Shown here: piece by piece, positions 28,159 to 37,218 of the stretch
How positions within the stretch are numbered: position 1 is the stretch's first letter
Layout of the letters: each line of letters begins with the position of its first letter
Source: CAZRKC01 sp964600665
GTDB lineage: Bacteria; Bacillota; SLNR01
Length of the DNA stretch: 64,000 bases
Direction of reading: 5' to 3'
Assembly (NCBI GenBank): GCA_964600665.1
Contig: CAZRKC010000001.1
Span: forward strand, 124,001-188,000
Program-made: the position numbers and the translations under genes
Notes under the pieces: model-generated
What the model was told of the DNA's origin: nothing
The model's input: the letters and a program-made list of their open reading frames with translations, nothing else
Databases searched by the model: none

Positions 28159-28434
28159 GTGACCAAGCAAAACGACCCGAAAAGCGTTCCCCTTCGCAGT
28201 CAGACTCACACTTCCATGATCCTGCTCGGACCCACAAAACATCGAAAGGCGTTGGTAAGTCACCGTATCGATCGTTTGCAGATTCGCGGCCATAATCCCA
28301 AAGCTGCAATCATCGGTCAGACTTATGCCAGCAAAGTTCAGCATCAGCTGTCTCAACGATTTCCACGAGACTACATGGAAATCCTTTGGGAACAACGATT
28401 CATGGATGATATCGGAATGTTTGATGATGATTAA
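28159..28434 (+). CDS. 91-residue protein of unknown function
   Basis: A small basic soluble protein starting at GTG, with AGGAGG 8 bases upstream and a perfect consensus promoter ahead. The sequence opens with TKQNDPKSVPLRSQTHTSM, has a repeated basic middle (HRKALVSHRIDRLQIRGHNP) and ends in an acidic tail (FMDDIGMFDDD). No membrane helix, signal peptide or cysteine is present. I do not recognise the family. It is divergent from the vor genes and convergent with an aminotransferase gene, and appears to be a single-gene unit. Strong expression signals make it very likely to be real. Confidence 0.75.
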   Translation: MTKQNDPKSVPLRSQTHTSMILLGPTKHRKALVSHRIDRLQIRGHNPKAAIIGQTYASKVQHQLSQRFPRDYMEILWEQRFMDDIGMFDDD

Positions 28435-28458
28435 ATCTTCATTGTCATGGTGTTAAGA

Positions 28459-28490
28459 AAAAACAGCGAGGTGCCTAACGGCACCTCGCT
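28459..28490 (-). terminator. Terminator between convergent genes
   Basis: AGCGAGGTGCC and GGCACCTCGCT form a perfect 11-bp stem with a 4-nt loop (28465-28490). T residues follow on the minus strand, so it serves mainly the leftward aminotransferase gene; it may also stop rightward transcripts. Confidence 0.88.
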
Positions 28491-28495
28491 TACCG

Positions 28496-29698
28496 TTATT
28501 TCGCCAATTTTTTGATGGCGTCGGCCAGAATGATAATACCTTTTTCGATGTTTGCTTCAGTTTCAAAGGTGAAGCAAAGTCGAAGTTGATTGAGCCCTTG
28601 TTCATCAGTATAGAAGCTATCACCCGGACGATAAGAGACCTTACCATTCGTTTCTTTCAACAATTCAATCCCATCAACGCGGCCTTCTTCGATTTCAACC
28701 CAAAGGAAAAATCCACCGGACGGTTTAGTCCATGTAACAAAATCCGGCATATTTTGTTCCAATGTGGTAAGCATCAAGTCCTTCTTCCGTTTGTAAATCT
28801 GATTCATTTTTTCAATATGTTTGTATATATGCCCTTCCTTACAATACCTTAAGGCGATGGCTTGTCCAAGGTGGTTGGCACTCATGTTAATGTTCCCCTT
28901 TAATCGCGCCAAAGCCATGATAATCTCCGGTGAAGCAATAATCCAAGCCAATCTCAGTCCGGGTGCGAGGGGCTTTGAGAAAGTGCTGGTATAGATGACA
29001 TGCCCGTCTGTATCAAAGGACTTGATTGATGGTAGTCTTTCACCTTCATAAATAAATTCGATATACGCATCATCTTCCAAAATAACAAATTCGTACTTTT
29101 GAGCTAAACTGACTAATGCTTGACGCCGGTCCAAGGTAGTTGATGTACCAAGTGGATTGTGATAGTTTGGCATGATATATACCAATTTCAGCGGACGTCC
29201 TTCTGCTTTTGTCTGGATACAATAAGCTTCCAGTTTTTCAATGTCGATTCCTTCACTATCCATCGGGATCTGCTCAACATGGGCACCACTCATCTTGAAA
29301 ACACTAACTGCACCAGAATAGGATGGGGCTTCCATGACCATTTTGTCCCCGGGTTGTAACAGGAGCCGGGCAACCAGGCTCATCGTTTCGGTGCTACCAT
29401 CACAAATAATCACCTGATCTGGAGAAACATCGACACCATTTTTTAAACTGTGTTCTGCTACCCACTGCCTAAGTTCAGGAAATCCATTGGGCATACCGTA
29501 TGCCAGTATCCGAGGATAATCTGCTTCCAGAGACTCTGTTGCCAATTTTGCAATGAGCTGCCATGGATAGTAGGCTGGGTCAGGATAACCCCCAGACAAG
29601 CTAATGGACTTTGAATCACCCCAACTCGCATAAGCTGATGACTTGGGTGGCTTGTAACTGGATAAAGCTGGGTCAAACATTTTCTTTACATCAAACAT
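28496..29698 (-). CDS. PLP-dependent aminotransferase (class I/II, 2-aminoadipate type)
   Basis: A 400-residue fold-type I aminotransferase. The cofactor lysine is in STFSKPLAPGLRLAW, and the PLP-contacting segments MPNYHNPLG and ILEDDAYIEF are clear. It resembles the LysN/AraT-like group of broad amino-acid transaminases, and lacks the N-terminal helix-turn-helix of MocR regulators. It would convert amino acids to 2-oxoacids in the cytosol, which suits the VorAB-like pair nearby. AGGAGG precedes the ATG at proper spacing. The upstream M24 peptidase gene is 18 bp away on the same strand. Confidence 0.9.
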   Translation of the reverse strand: MFDVKKMFDPALSSYKPPKSSAYASWGDSKSISLSGGYPDPAYYPWQLIAKLATESLEADYPRILAYGMPNGFPELRQWVAEHSLKNGVDVSPDQVIICDGSTETMSLVARLLLQPGDKMVMEAPSYSGAVSVFKMSGAHVEQIPMDSEGIDIEKLEAYCIQTKAEGRPLKLVYIMPNYHNPLGTSTTLDRRQALVSLAQKYEFVILEDDAYIEFIYEGERLPSIKSFDTDGHVIYTSTFSKPLAPGLRLAWIIASPEIIMALARLKGNINMSANHLGQAIALRYCKEGHIYKHIEKMNQIYKRKKDLMLTTLEQNMPDFVTWTKPSGGFFLWVEIEEGRVDGIELLKETNGKVSYRPGDSFYTDEQGLNQLRLCFTFETEANIEKGIIILADAIKKLAK

Positions 29699-29716
29699 CT
29701 CATAACCTCCTTTTTT

Positions 29717-30799
29717 TTATACCACGATAATCTCTTTCGTGGCTTTATTCAGTACTTCGACTCCACTTGGTCCCATGAGGATAATGTCCTCAATACGAAC
29801 ACCAAATTCCCCAGGAAGATAGATTCCTGGCTCAATGCTAAAGGCCATGCCCTTTTCCAATTTTCGGTGGTTGGAACCCTTGATATCAGGGGCTTCATGG
29901 CCTGCATAGCCAATCCCGTGTCCCAGGCGACTCAGAAAATATGGGCCAAATCCTTCATCTTCGATGATTCTCCTGGCTACTCGGTCAATTTCACTGGCTG
30001 TGGCACCTTCATGAATTGCCAAAATTGCTTCTTCGTTGGCTCTGAGGACAATATTATACACATCTCGCTGACGAGGTGTCGGATCACCCACAAAGATGGT
30101 CCGGGTGATGTCTGAATACAAACCCTGGTATGTACAACCATAGTCCAGTAGCACCAAATCATTGCTTTGCACAACTGCATCATTGCGATTATAATGTGGC
30201 TTACTGGCATTAGCACCCAACGCGACCATCCCGTCCCCAGATACTCCTCTTTTCTGAAAGGATGTTCGGATAAAATCACGAATCACTTTTTCGGTCTGCC
30301 CCGGACGAATGAATGCCACGAGATCTGAAAAAACCTCATCTGCTAACCGAGACGCAATCCGCAAGCATTCCATCTCGTCACTGTCTTTAATGATTCGCAT
30401 CTCTTCCATCAGAACACGCCCCGATGTAAAACGGGCAATACCAGCAGCTTCCATTTCCAGTACGTGAAACGCACGGGTATATTGATTGACGGCTATGAAT
30501 CCACCTGCCAACCCATGCTTTTTGATTGCTTCGGCGACCGTGTCAAGATAACCATCACCGTCACTCCAACTATAAACGACTTTTGGGTCAAGAATCTCGG
30601 CCATCTCTTCTTGCGAAAGCAATGGACAAATGTAGAAGAAAGTCCCATCACGTTTGACGAACAAACCCTCAAACCGTTCCCCTACTGAAGGGGAATGGCC
30701 TAGTAAAAACTTCAGTTCTCCCGATGGTGCAACAAGAACACCGTCATATACCGTCTGATTCAATGATTCGATCAACCGGCCCATATACTTCTGATTCAT
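29717..30799 (-). CDS. M24 family metallopeptidase (Xaa-Pro peptidase-like)
   Basis: About 360 residues with a creatinase-type N-terminal domain and a C-terminal pita-bread catalytic domain. All five usual metal ligands are visible: the two Asp in LLDYGCTYQGLYSDITRT, His in LGHGIGYAGHE, Glu in SIEPGIY and Glu in VRIEDI. It likely removes an N-terminal residue before proline, though creatinase-like activities share this fold. The ATG at 30799 has GGAGG 7 bases upstream; a TTG one codon earlier is also possible. It lies between the FAH-family and aminotransferase genes in a tightly packed series. Confidence 0.9.
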   Translation of the reverse strand: MNQKYMGRLIESLNQTVYDGVLVAPSGELKFLLGHSPSVGERFEGLFVKRDGTFFYICPLLSQEEMAEILDPKVVYSWSDGDGYLDTVAEAIKKHGLAGGFIAVNQYTRAFHVLEMEAAGIARFTSGRVLMEEMRIIKDSDEMECLRIASRLADEVFSDLVAFIRPGQTEKVIRDFIRTSFQKRGVSGDGMVALGANASKPHYNRNDAVVQSNDLVLLDYGCTYQGLYSDITRTIFVGDPTPRQRDVYNIVLRANEEAILAIHEGATASEIDRVARRIIEDEGFGPYFLSRLGHGIGYAGHEAPDIKGSNHRKLEKGMAFSIEPGIYLPGEFGVRIEDIILMGPSGVEVLNKATKEIIVV

Positions 30800-30817
30800 C
30801 AACCGTCCTCCTTTCGA

Positions 30818-31615
30818 TTACAGATCCTCACGAATCACTGGATTCTTCAAAGTACCAATCTCCTCAATGGAAATCTCCACCACATCCCCATTATCTATTG
30901 GCCGCACCCCCGCTGGGGTTCCAGTCATGATTACATCACCTGGTAGAAGTGTAAAGCGACTGGAACAATAGCTTACATATTCCTGTACGGTGAACAGCAT
31001 GTCTGAAGTATTGGTGTCCTGGGTCACAACACCGTTGACACGAGTGACCAGTTGAAGCCGATTCGGATCTTCAATTTCTGTCTCAATCACAGGCCCCATC
31101 GGAGTAAACGTATCCAACGATTTGCTTAACCCGATGCCCCATAATCCACCGATATCTTTAAGTCCTCTGGCGGAAACGTCGTTAACAATCGTATACCCAA
31201 GAACATATTCCAGGGCTTGGTCAACTGTGATGTTGCGTGCTCGTTTCCCGATCACAATAGCCAATTCCCCTTCTAAATCAACATGGGGACATGTTGTTTT
31301 ATCGGGTAAAATAATCGGTGCTCCAGCAGGAGTCACTGACCCTGGTGCTTCAAAAAAAATGATGGGCTTGATGGGATAATCTGGCGCACTTCCGTGTCTG
31401 GCAGCCATTTCGTCAATATGGTTCCGGTAGCTCTTACCAACCGCAATCAGATTCGTTGGCTGGACTGGAGCGAGAATCTCTATGTCGGTCACCGAATATG
31501 TTTGTGAAGTAATTGTATATTGATCAAAAATACAACCGCTGATCACCTTCACATAATCCCCTTCGACTACACCGTACTGCACAAATCCTTCTGCTTTATA
31601 GCGAATCAATTTCAT
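30818..31615 (-). CDS. Fumarylacetoacetate hydrolase family protein
   Basis: About 265 residues. The FAH fold cleaves or decarboxylates beta-diketo or 2-oxo acids with a divalent metal. Metal ligands are present in DLEGELAIVIG (Glu-x-Glu) and in TIVNDVSAR, and the core segment GKSYRNHIDEM and the C-terminal GDVIMTGTPAGV are typical. The ATG at 31615 has GGGAGGGG about 6 bases upstream. Members act as fumarylpyruvate hydrolases, oxaloacetate decarboxylases or in aromatic degradation; the choice cannot be made here. It opens a three-gene unit with the M24 and aminotransferase genes. Confidence 0.9.
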   Translation of the reverse strand: MKLIRYKAEGFVQYGVVEGDYVKVISGCIFDQYTITSQTYSVTDIEILAPVQPTNLIAVGKSYRNHIDEMAARHGSAPDYPIKPIIFFEAPGSVTPAGAPIILPDKTTCPHVDLEGELAIVIGKRARNITVDQALEYVLGYTIVNDVSARGLKDIGGLWGIGLSKSLDTFTPMGPVIETEIEDPNRLQLVTRVNGVVTQDTNTSDMLFTVQEYVSYCSSRFTLLPGDVIMTGTPAGVRPIDNGDVVEISIEEIGTLKNPVIREDL

Positions 31616-31927
31616 TGAATCCCCTCCCAAGATGATGTTTCAGACTATGATCGAACACCCTTTTAGTATTCATTCTGTTCATGAAAAACTCCTGCCCGAA
31701 TACTAACGAACCCATCATACTCCAATCATTCGATGCATGCTTGTCAACACTATTCTTTCACTGTGAAACAAACCTCCAAGGGAGTGACCGGCGACAGATA
31801 TCGCGTTCTTACATAAAACAAGTGGTTTCCCGATGGATCCAATCCGTTATCCTGGGAACTTGGGCATTAAGACAATTGACAGTCAGCATCTCTACAAGCA
31901 GTATTTACACATTCTCCGGTATGCACT
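31616..31927. other. Intergenic region inside the catabolic run
   Basis: About 310 bp, presumably holding the promoter for the FAH-M24-aminotransferase unit. A minus-strand TTGACA (around 31739-31744) and TATGAT are both present but 22 bp apart, too far for a normal promoter. No gene is seen. Confidence 0.35.
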
Positions 31928-33190
31928 TCAATCTGCCACGCCGCACCAGTCCAAAATGGTGGCGGCAATAACTTGCGCTGTCTTCATCAAACTATCCAAA
32001 TCGACATGTTCATCAGTCTGATGTGCCATGGACATGGATCGGGGGCCGAAATTTATGGACGGTATGCCAGCAAACCGAATCAGAGTCCCGGAGTCAGAGC
32101 AAGGTCCCATTCCTGAAAAAATTACTGGTTCACCCGTCATTTCTTCAACCCGAGTTGCCATCACCTGACTAAAGGGGTGATCCGGTGAGACCAGTCCGCT
32201 ATTCCAGCGGCATTGTAAGTACTCAATTTCCGGAACATGATCTTTCAACCAGGGATCACCACTCGCAATCCGCATAATCGCTGTTTCCAACTCACACTTA
32301 GCTTCTTCGATCGTCTCTTCCGGCGAGACCCCCATCCGCCCTTCCATAATGGTTTCGGCGGGCACGATCGCCGGCCAGTCACCAGCCCGTATGGTGTTGA
32401 TATTAAGGCAAAAGGGCACGGGTAAATGCGCATAAAGCGGGTGCATCAAGCGAATTCGGCGGGTCTCTTCCAAATCTTTCAATCCATGAATCACCAACAT
32501 CGCTTTCTGGATGGAATTGATTCCTTTGTAAGCCATCCCAGCGTGGGCGGATTGACCCCTAACCCGAATCTTAAACCAGATGCTCCCGGTGGAGGCGATA
32601 TTCATTTCTAACCCTGTGGGCTCGGGGATAATGCACGCATCAGCCTTTAATCCTTTGATAACCAAAGCCAATGCACCTGTGCTGCCGCATTCTTCGTCCA
32701 CGGTTGAAGCAATCATCACATCTCCCCTCAGGGCAACACCAGCTGCTTGGATGGCTTTCATTGCGATGATACCACAAGCGAGTCCTCCCTTCATGTCGGC
32801 GCTTCCTCTTCCATAGATTCGGCCATCCTCGTAAACACCAGACCATGGGTCATGACCCCAGGACCCTGCACCAGGGGGGACTACATCCATATGACCGCAC
32901 AGCAACAACGACCGCCCGCCTCCCTGTCCGGGAAAACGAGCACATACCACAGGACTGCCGGAAAAATCCTCTCGACCGCTGACAAACGCCGGATGACTGC
33001 GCATAACTGCTATATCAGGTTCCCAGATTTCTGTTATTCCATTCATATCCCGCAACTGCTGGGCAAAATACATTTGGGCATGCTCCTCATGACCAAATGT
33101 GCTGGGGAAAGATACCAGGTCTTGGACTAATTTGATCATCTCGCTGGTCATTGCCTCCAGACGGACACGAACCTCCTCAACCATTGTCAT
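31928..33190 (-). CDS. M20 family deacylase (ArgE/DapE type)
   Basis: A 420-residue metallo-deacylase. The first metal His-x-Asp is in LCGHMDVVPPG, the bridging Asp in YGRGSADMKGG, the catalytic and ligand Glu pair in STVDEECGS, and a final His in MAHQTDEHVD. It would remove an acyl group from an N-acyl amino acid or related amide. The start overlaps the end of the upstream gcvPB-like gene by 14 bp, with GGGGGAG ahead, so it is translated as part of that operon. Its placement suggests it supplies or processes the substrate used by the GcvP-like pair, which is inference. Confidence 0.9.
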   Translation of the reverse strand: MTMVEEVRVRLEAMTSEMIKLVQDLVSFPSTFGHEEHAQMYFAQQLRDMNGITEIWEPDIAVMRSHPAFVSGREDFSGSPVVCARFPGQGGGRSLLLCGHMDVVPPGAGSWGHDPWSGVYEDGRIYGRGSADMKGGLACGIIAMKAIQAAGVALRGDVMIASTVDEECGSTGALALVIKGLKADACIIPEPTGLEMNIASTGSIWFKIRVRGQSAHAGMAYKGINSIQKAMLVIHGLKDLEETRRIRLMHPLYAHLPVPFCLNINTIRAGDWPAIVPAETIMEGRMGVSPEETIEEAKCELETAIMRIASGDPWLKDHVPEIEYLQCRWNSGLVSPDHPFSQVMATRVEEMTGEPVIFSGMGPCSDSGTLIRFAGIPSINFGPRSMSMAHQTDEHVDLDSLMKTAQVIAATILDWCGVAD

Positions 33191-34760
33191 TGGTTACTCC
33201 CCCCTTTTGCTTCCTCATTTTCTGATATTGTCTCCATGTGCAAGCAAAACGCCCGAATTCTGTCAAATCCCGGCTATCAATTCGTGACTGAAGGGCAGTA
33301 CGATGAGGAGCAGTTTTTACTAACTCAGGATCGGCATATGACTCCAAGGCGATATTGCGGAAAGCACCAACAAACGCATCAATATCTGCTTTTGAATATG
33401 TTTCAGTCGGCTCTGGTGTAAACGGTTCCGGAATTAATCTCGGATGGTGACTGGCAAAAAAGGTCTGGAATCCGTAATCGATGATGCGGCGGTCAATGTC
33501 GTCAGTCGTAACCCCTGTATCCTGCGTCAACTTTTCCCAACTCAAGCGGGCTTGTTCAAGCCGGGGGACACCCGGCGCCCATGGTAATGATAACCCAGGA
33601 ATATTTTCCATCTGTTTGAGCATATAATTATTGTTCAGGATTGCCAGTTCGGTCACTTGACAGAGCCCTTCCGCTCCCAGGCTACGAATATATGCGTACG
33701 CTCTTACGACGACGGGTGCAACACCGAAGAATTTCCGCAATTTACCAATGCTCTCCGGCCGATCATAGTCTAGATAGTATTGGTCACCATCAAACGCAAC
33801 AATCGGACTGGGTAGATAGGCCGCAAGATAGTCCCTGACACCAAGCGCTCCGGCTCCTGGGCCATGGCTACCGTGAGGGGATGAGAACGTCTTGTGCAAA
33901 TTATAGTGACACATATCAAATCCTGCTTCTCGGGCTCTGGTAATCCCAAATAATCCGTTTTGATTGGCTTGATCATAAAAGCATAATCCACCGACTTCGT
34001 GGACTGCATCTACAAAGGACTGAATTCGGTGATTGAATAAACCTGTATCTTCCGGGTTGGTAATCAACATCCCAGCCGTGCGCTCACTTAAGGCTGCTCG
34101 TAAAGCATTGAGATCTGGCAGACCGTCATCGCCTGGATAAAGATTAATAACCTCATATCCAGCTGTTGCTGCACAGCCTGGATTCCCCGGGTGAGACAAC
34201 ATAGTAGTAATAATCTCCCGCCTTTGTTCGTGTTCACCTCTGCTTGCATGATAAGCTCTCATTATAGATACCGCAGCATAAATTGCCTGACTGCCGGACG
34301 AGGGTTGCAGTGTAAACTGATCCATACCGGAAATTTCCTTGAGGTATTCTCCTGTTTTATAGAAAATTTCCAATATACCTTGCAATGTTGATACATCCTG
34401 ATAAGGGTGTAATCCTGCAAGATTTCGAGATCGCACAAAGACCTCATGAACTTTTGGACTGTATTTCATGGTACAGGTGCCCAGTCCAATATCGATGGTT
34501 AAGTCCGTACCGATGGTCTCTTGAGATAACCGTAAATAATGACGCAGGAGCTGCATTTGAGATACTTGTGGTAAGCGAGGTGGGCTTTTCCGTCGCATTT
34601 CCTCAGGAATCAAATTCTCGGCACACCCCACAACATTTACCACTTTCGGCTCTGCAAGGGGGATTAACAGGCCTCTTTCGCCATCTGATCCCATTTCCAT
34701 AATGATCGGTTCGCACCAACGTGCTTCATGGAAATCTGGATATTCCCGTTGCTTATTCAT
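33177..34760 (-). CDS. Divergent glycine dehydrogenase subunit 2-like protein (GcvPB-like)
   Basis: A 527-residue PLP enzyme of the P-protein family. The C-terminal-half fold and PLP lysine in CHYNLHKTFSSPHG are clear, as are TCTMKYSPKVHE and LHPYQDVSTLQG. Compared with glycine-cleavage GcvPB as known, several active-site segments differ: the PLP-site glycine run GGGGPG reads GSHGPG, the AHGSNPA region reads SHPGNPG, and the GAHGE region reads GSQAI. It overlaps its gcvPA-like partner by 8 bp. No gcvT or gcvH is adjacent. It is probably a decarboxylase or related enzyme acting with its partner, but the substrate may not be glycine. Confidence 0.82.
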   Translation of the reverse strand: MNKQREYPDFHEARWCEPIIMEMGSDGERGLLIPLAEPKVVNVVGCAENLIPEEMRRKSPPRLPQVSQMQLLRHYLRLSQETIGTDLTIDIGLGTCTMKYSPKVHEVFVRSRNLAGLHPYQDVSTLQGILEIFYKTGEYLKEISGMDQFTLQPSSGSQAIYAAVSIMRAYHASRGEHEQRREIITTMLSHPGNPGCAATAGYEVINLYPGDDGLPDLNALRAALSERTAGMLITNPEDTGLFNHRIQSFVDAVHEVGGLCFYDQANQNGLFGITRAREAGFDMCHYNLHKTFSSPHGSHGPGAGALGVRDYLAAYLPSPIVAFDGDQYYLDYDRPESIGKLRKFFGVAPVVVRAYAYIRSLGAEGLCQVTELAILNNNYMLKQMENIPGLSLPWAPGVPRLEQARLSWEKLTQDTGVTTDDIDRRIIDYGFQTFFASHHPRLIPEPFTPEPTETYSKADIDAFVGAFRNIALESYADPELVKTAPHRTALQSRIDSRDLTEFGRFACTWRQYQKMRKQKGGVTNDNG

Positions 34761-36153
34761 GTTTGCACCCCCCTGGGCTCAAAATGCAGATCAAGGCATC
34801 GACAAGGCACTCAATATCATCTGCTGTTGTCAAGTCGGTTATGCAATACAGCGCGCTTTGTCCTAAATCAGGGAAATCCCATGATAAGTCTTTACCACCG
34901 GCAATCCCAAAAGTCAAAAGTGCATTATTTACATCATTCACTGTCCAACCTGTTTGGTCAAAGTTAACAACAAATTCCTGAAAATTCGATGTCCTAAAGA
35001 CATTGGAATTCAATCCTGGTATTTGGCTCAATCGTGTTTGTGCATATGCTGTCCGCTGCATGATTGTTTCGCCGAGTTCTTGGAGCCCTTTGGGTCCCAT
35101 GGAAGCAAGGTAAACCGCAGTCGTGATAGCCCAGAGGGCAGAACCAGTACCAAAATACTCTTTCGCCTTCTCGCGACTGCCATGGGAAGTACGCTCATTT
35201 AACGCTCGGCCCCATCCGTATTCCTTTTCAGTTTTAGTTTCTGCAATCCCGTACAGATATGTGGGAATCTCACGAATAAATTTTTCATCATGGGGTACTG
35301 CAATGTAACCAGCATGACCACCTCCGAACTGAATGTGCATCCCCATTGGCTGAATATCTCCACAGACCATATCAGCACCATAATGGGCAGGTGGAGCTAA
35401 TACTCCCAGAGTTGTTGGTCTAGCATCGACAATAAACAAAGCACCATGATCATGAACTAAGTCGGCAATTGCTTGACCCTGGATCTCGATAAATCCTAAA
35501 TAGGACGGATTTTCAACTAAAACAGCTGCCGTTTCATAGGACAATTTGGTTTTCAAGTCAGCTAAATCCATCATGCCGTTAGGCGTCATATTTACCATTT
35601 GGATGTTTGCAACATATTTACAGTAATCATTTATCTGAGAAAAAACTTCTGGATGCATGGAAGCTGGAAGTAGAATCTGGGACCTGCCTGTGATACGCAT
35701 GGCCATCCGCAGACAGGAAGCGACGGCCTGGCTCTCATCAAAAGTTGGATAGCTGACGGCATCCATGTCCAAGAGTTCTGCCATGAGACTAGCGTACTCA
35801 AATATTGCCTGCATTTTCCCATGATCGGAATAAGTATCCCCCACATAAGCTGTGAGGAATTCCGCACGGCTGTTGATTTCGTCACATACTGCTGGAACAT
35901 AATGCCGATAACATCCAGCTCCCAGAAAATTAAGCCGCGGTACCTTGTTCTTTGCCAATAAATCATCCATGTGACGCTTCAATTCCGCTTCTGAGCGAAT
36001 CGGAGCAGGCAACTCCATCTTCTTTGGGAGCCGTAAAGATTTTGGGATTAGATCGCGGTAAATATCCTCAACACAATCAATTCCCAGCGCATCCAGCATT
36101 TCTTTTTTTACTTTTGGTGCACTGTTTGGCATGTATGGGTGTGCATCATGCAT
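34753..36153 (-). CDS. Divergent glycine dehydrogenase subunit 1-like protein (GcvPA-like)
   Basis: A 466-residue protein with the N-terminal-half P-protein fold; the recognisable framework includes FLGAGCYRHYVPAVCDEI, RAEFLTAY, PPAHYGADMVCGD and IQFGGGHAGYIAV. The normally invariant YTPYQPE segment is replaced by YVGDTYSDHG, and the usual QAREQHIRR segment by NERTSHGSRE. These changes are collinear and do not look like sequencing error. GGAGAGG precedes the ATG. The zinc dehydrogenase gene ends 25 bp upstream. It should form a heterotetramer with the GcvPB-like product. Confidence 0.82.
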   Translation of the reverse strand: MHDAHPYMPNSAPKVKKEMLDALGIDCVEDIYRDLIPKSLRLPKKMELPAPIRSEAELKRHMDDLLAKNKVPRLNFLGAGCYRHYVPAVCDEINSRAEFLTAYVGDTYSDHGKMQAIFEYASLMAELLDMDAVSYPTFDESQAVASCLRMAMRITGRSQILLPASMHPEVFSQINDYCKYVANIQMVNMTPNGMMDLADLKTKLSYETAAVLVENPSYLGFIEIQGQAIADLVHDHGALFIVDARPTTLGVLAPPAHYGADMVCGDIQPMGMHIQFGGGHAGYIAVPHDEKFIREIPTYLYGIAETKTEKEYGWGRALNERTSHGSREKAKEYFGTGSALWAITTAVYLASMGPKGLQELGETIMQRTAYAQTRLSQIPGLNSNVFRTSNFQEFVVNFDQTGWTVNDVNNALLTFGIAGGKDLSWDFPDLGQSALYCITDLTTADDIECLVDALICILSPGGCKHE

Positions 36154-36177
36154 AAATATCCTCTCCTTATGGCATCA

Positions 36178-37197
36178 TTATGGAAGAAGCATGACTTTGA
36201 TAGCATCCCGGCGAGCTAATCCGTCTAATCCGAGGCCAATCTGATCCAGCGGCAGCCGGTGAGTAATCAAAGGGGTTACTTGAATTCGTTTGTTTCGAAC
36301 CAGATCCAAGCTTTCTCGGTATTCCTTCCAGGTATAACATATACTACCCTCTATCTTCAATTCACTGCGCACGATCCTGGCAAAACTGATTTCTGAATTA
36401 GCGTGAACGATTCCCGCTACAACCAGACGGCCCCCTTTTTTCATGATATCCAAACAAGTGGGAAACACATGATGACTCCCGGTTGCTTCAATCACAGCAT
36501 CCACCATATTGCCTTCGGTCACTGCCTTGACTTCATCCATAAAGGTCTCAGGACGATAAATGATCGTTGCATCGCACCCCAAAGATTTCGCAAGACTTAG
36601 TCGCGATTCATCGCCGGGCAACCCAATCATCAGCACTGTCCGTGCGCCCTCTGTTTTCGCAATCTGCATAGCATACAGTCCGATAGGACCTGGCCCGAAA
36701 ATCGCAACCCGATCTTCGGATCCGATGTGTGCTTTTTTAACAGGACGATACGCAGATGCAATCGGATCAATAGAGGCTCCTTCTTCAAAGGACATTCCTT
36801 CAGGTAAATGATGCAATGTCTGTTCAGGGACTGCCACATACTCAGCGAATGCACCGTTGATATGAATGCCTGTCTCCAGAATATGGTCACAGAGGGATTC
36901 AAGTCCCGCTCGGCATGGCTCGCAGTAACCGCAATTGATCACCAACCCGGGACTCACCCGATCCCCCACCTGGAAATTCAATACATCCTTTCCCTTCTCC
37001 ACAATAATCCCGGAGAACTCATGCCCGGGGATAAAAGGAATCGGAACCGGTCGAATCCCATTAAAGATGGGAATATCGGACCCGCAAATACCGACCGCCT
37101 TTACTTTGATCAACACATCCTTATCACCAATGATGGGCATTTCCACATCCATAAGCTCGAAACCCGGTCCGGGTCTGGTTTTTACGACCGCTCTCAT
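36178..37197 (-). CDS. Zinc-dependent medium-chain alcohol/threonine dehydrogenase
   Basis: About 339 residues of the MDR family. The catalytic zinc ligands are in VGICGSDIP and PGHEFSG, four structural-zinc cysteines in NCGYCEPCRAGLESLC, and the NAD loop is FGPGPIGLYAMQ. The N-terminus RAVVKTRPGPGFELMDV recalls L-threonine 3-dehydrogenase, while the body also fits sorbitol-type dehydrogenases. It oxidises a secondary alcohol with NAD. The ATG at 37197 is preceded by GGAGGGG. It sits between the SDR and GcvPA-like genes in one strand run, so it may act on the same pathway. No 2-amino-3-ketobutyrate CoA ligase gene is present. Confidence 0.88.
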   Translation of the reverse strand: MRAVVKTRPGPGFELMDVEMPIIGDKDVLIKVKAVGICGSDIPIFNGIRPVPIPFIPGHEFSGIIVEKGKDVLNFQVGDRVSPGLVINCGYCEPCRAGLESLCDHILETGIHINGAFAEYVAVPEQTLHHLPEGMSFEEGASIDPIASAYRPVKKAHIGSEDRVAIFGPGPIGLYAMQIAKTEGARTVLMIGLPGDESRLSLAKSLGCDATIIYRPETFMDEVKAVTEGNMVDAVIEATGSHHVFPTCLDIMKKGGRLVVAGIVHANSEISFARIVRSELKIEGSICYTWKEYRESLDLVRNKRIQVTPLITHRLPLDQIGLGLDGLARRDAIKVMLLP

Positions 37198-37218
37198 GCT
37201 GATCCCCTCCATATCTGT

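Noticed and set aside
36178..37197. Assignment of the zinc dehydrogenase as L-threonine dehydrogenase feeding glycine cleavage
   Set aside because: Only the N-terminus is suggestive, no kbl, gcvT or gcvH is nearby, and the GcvP-like pair lacks canonical glycine motifs.
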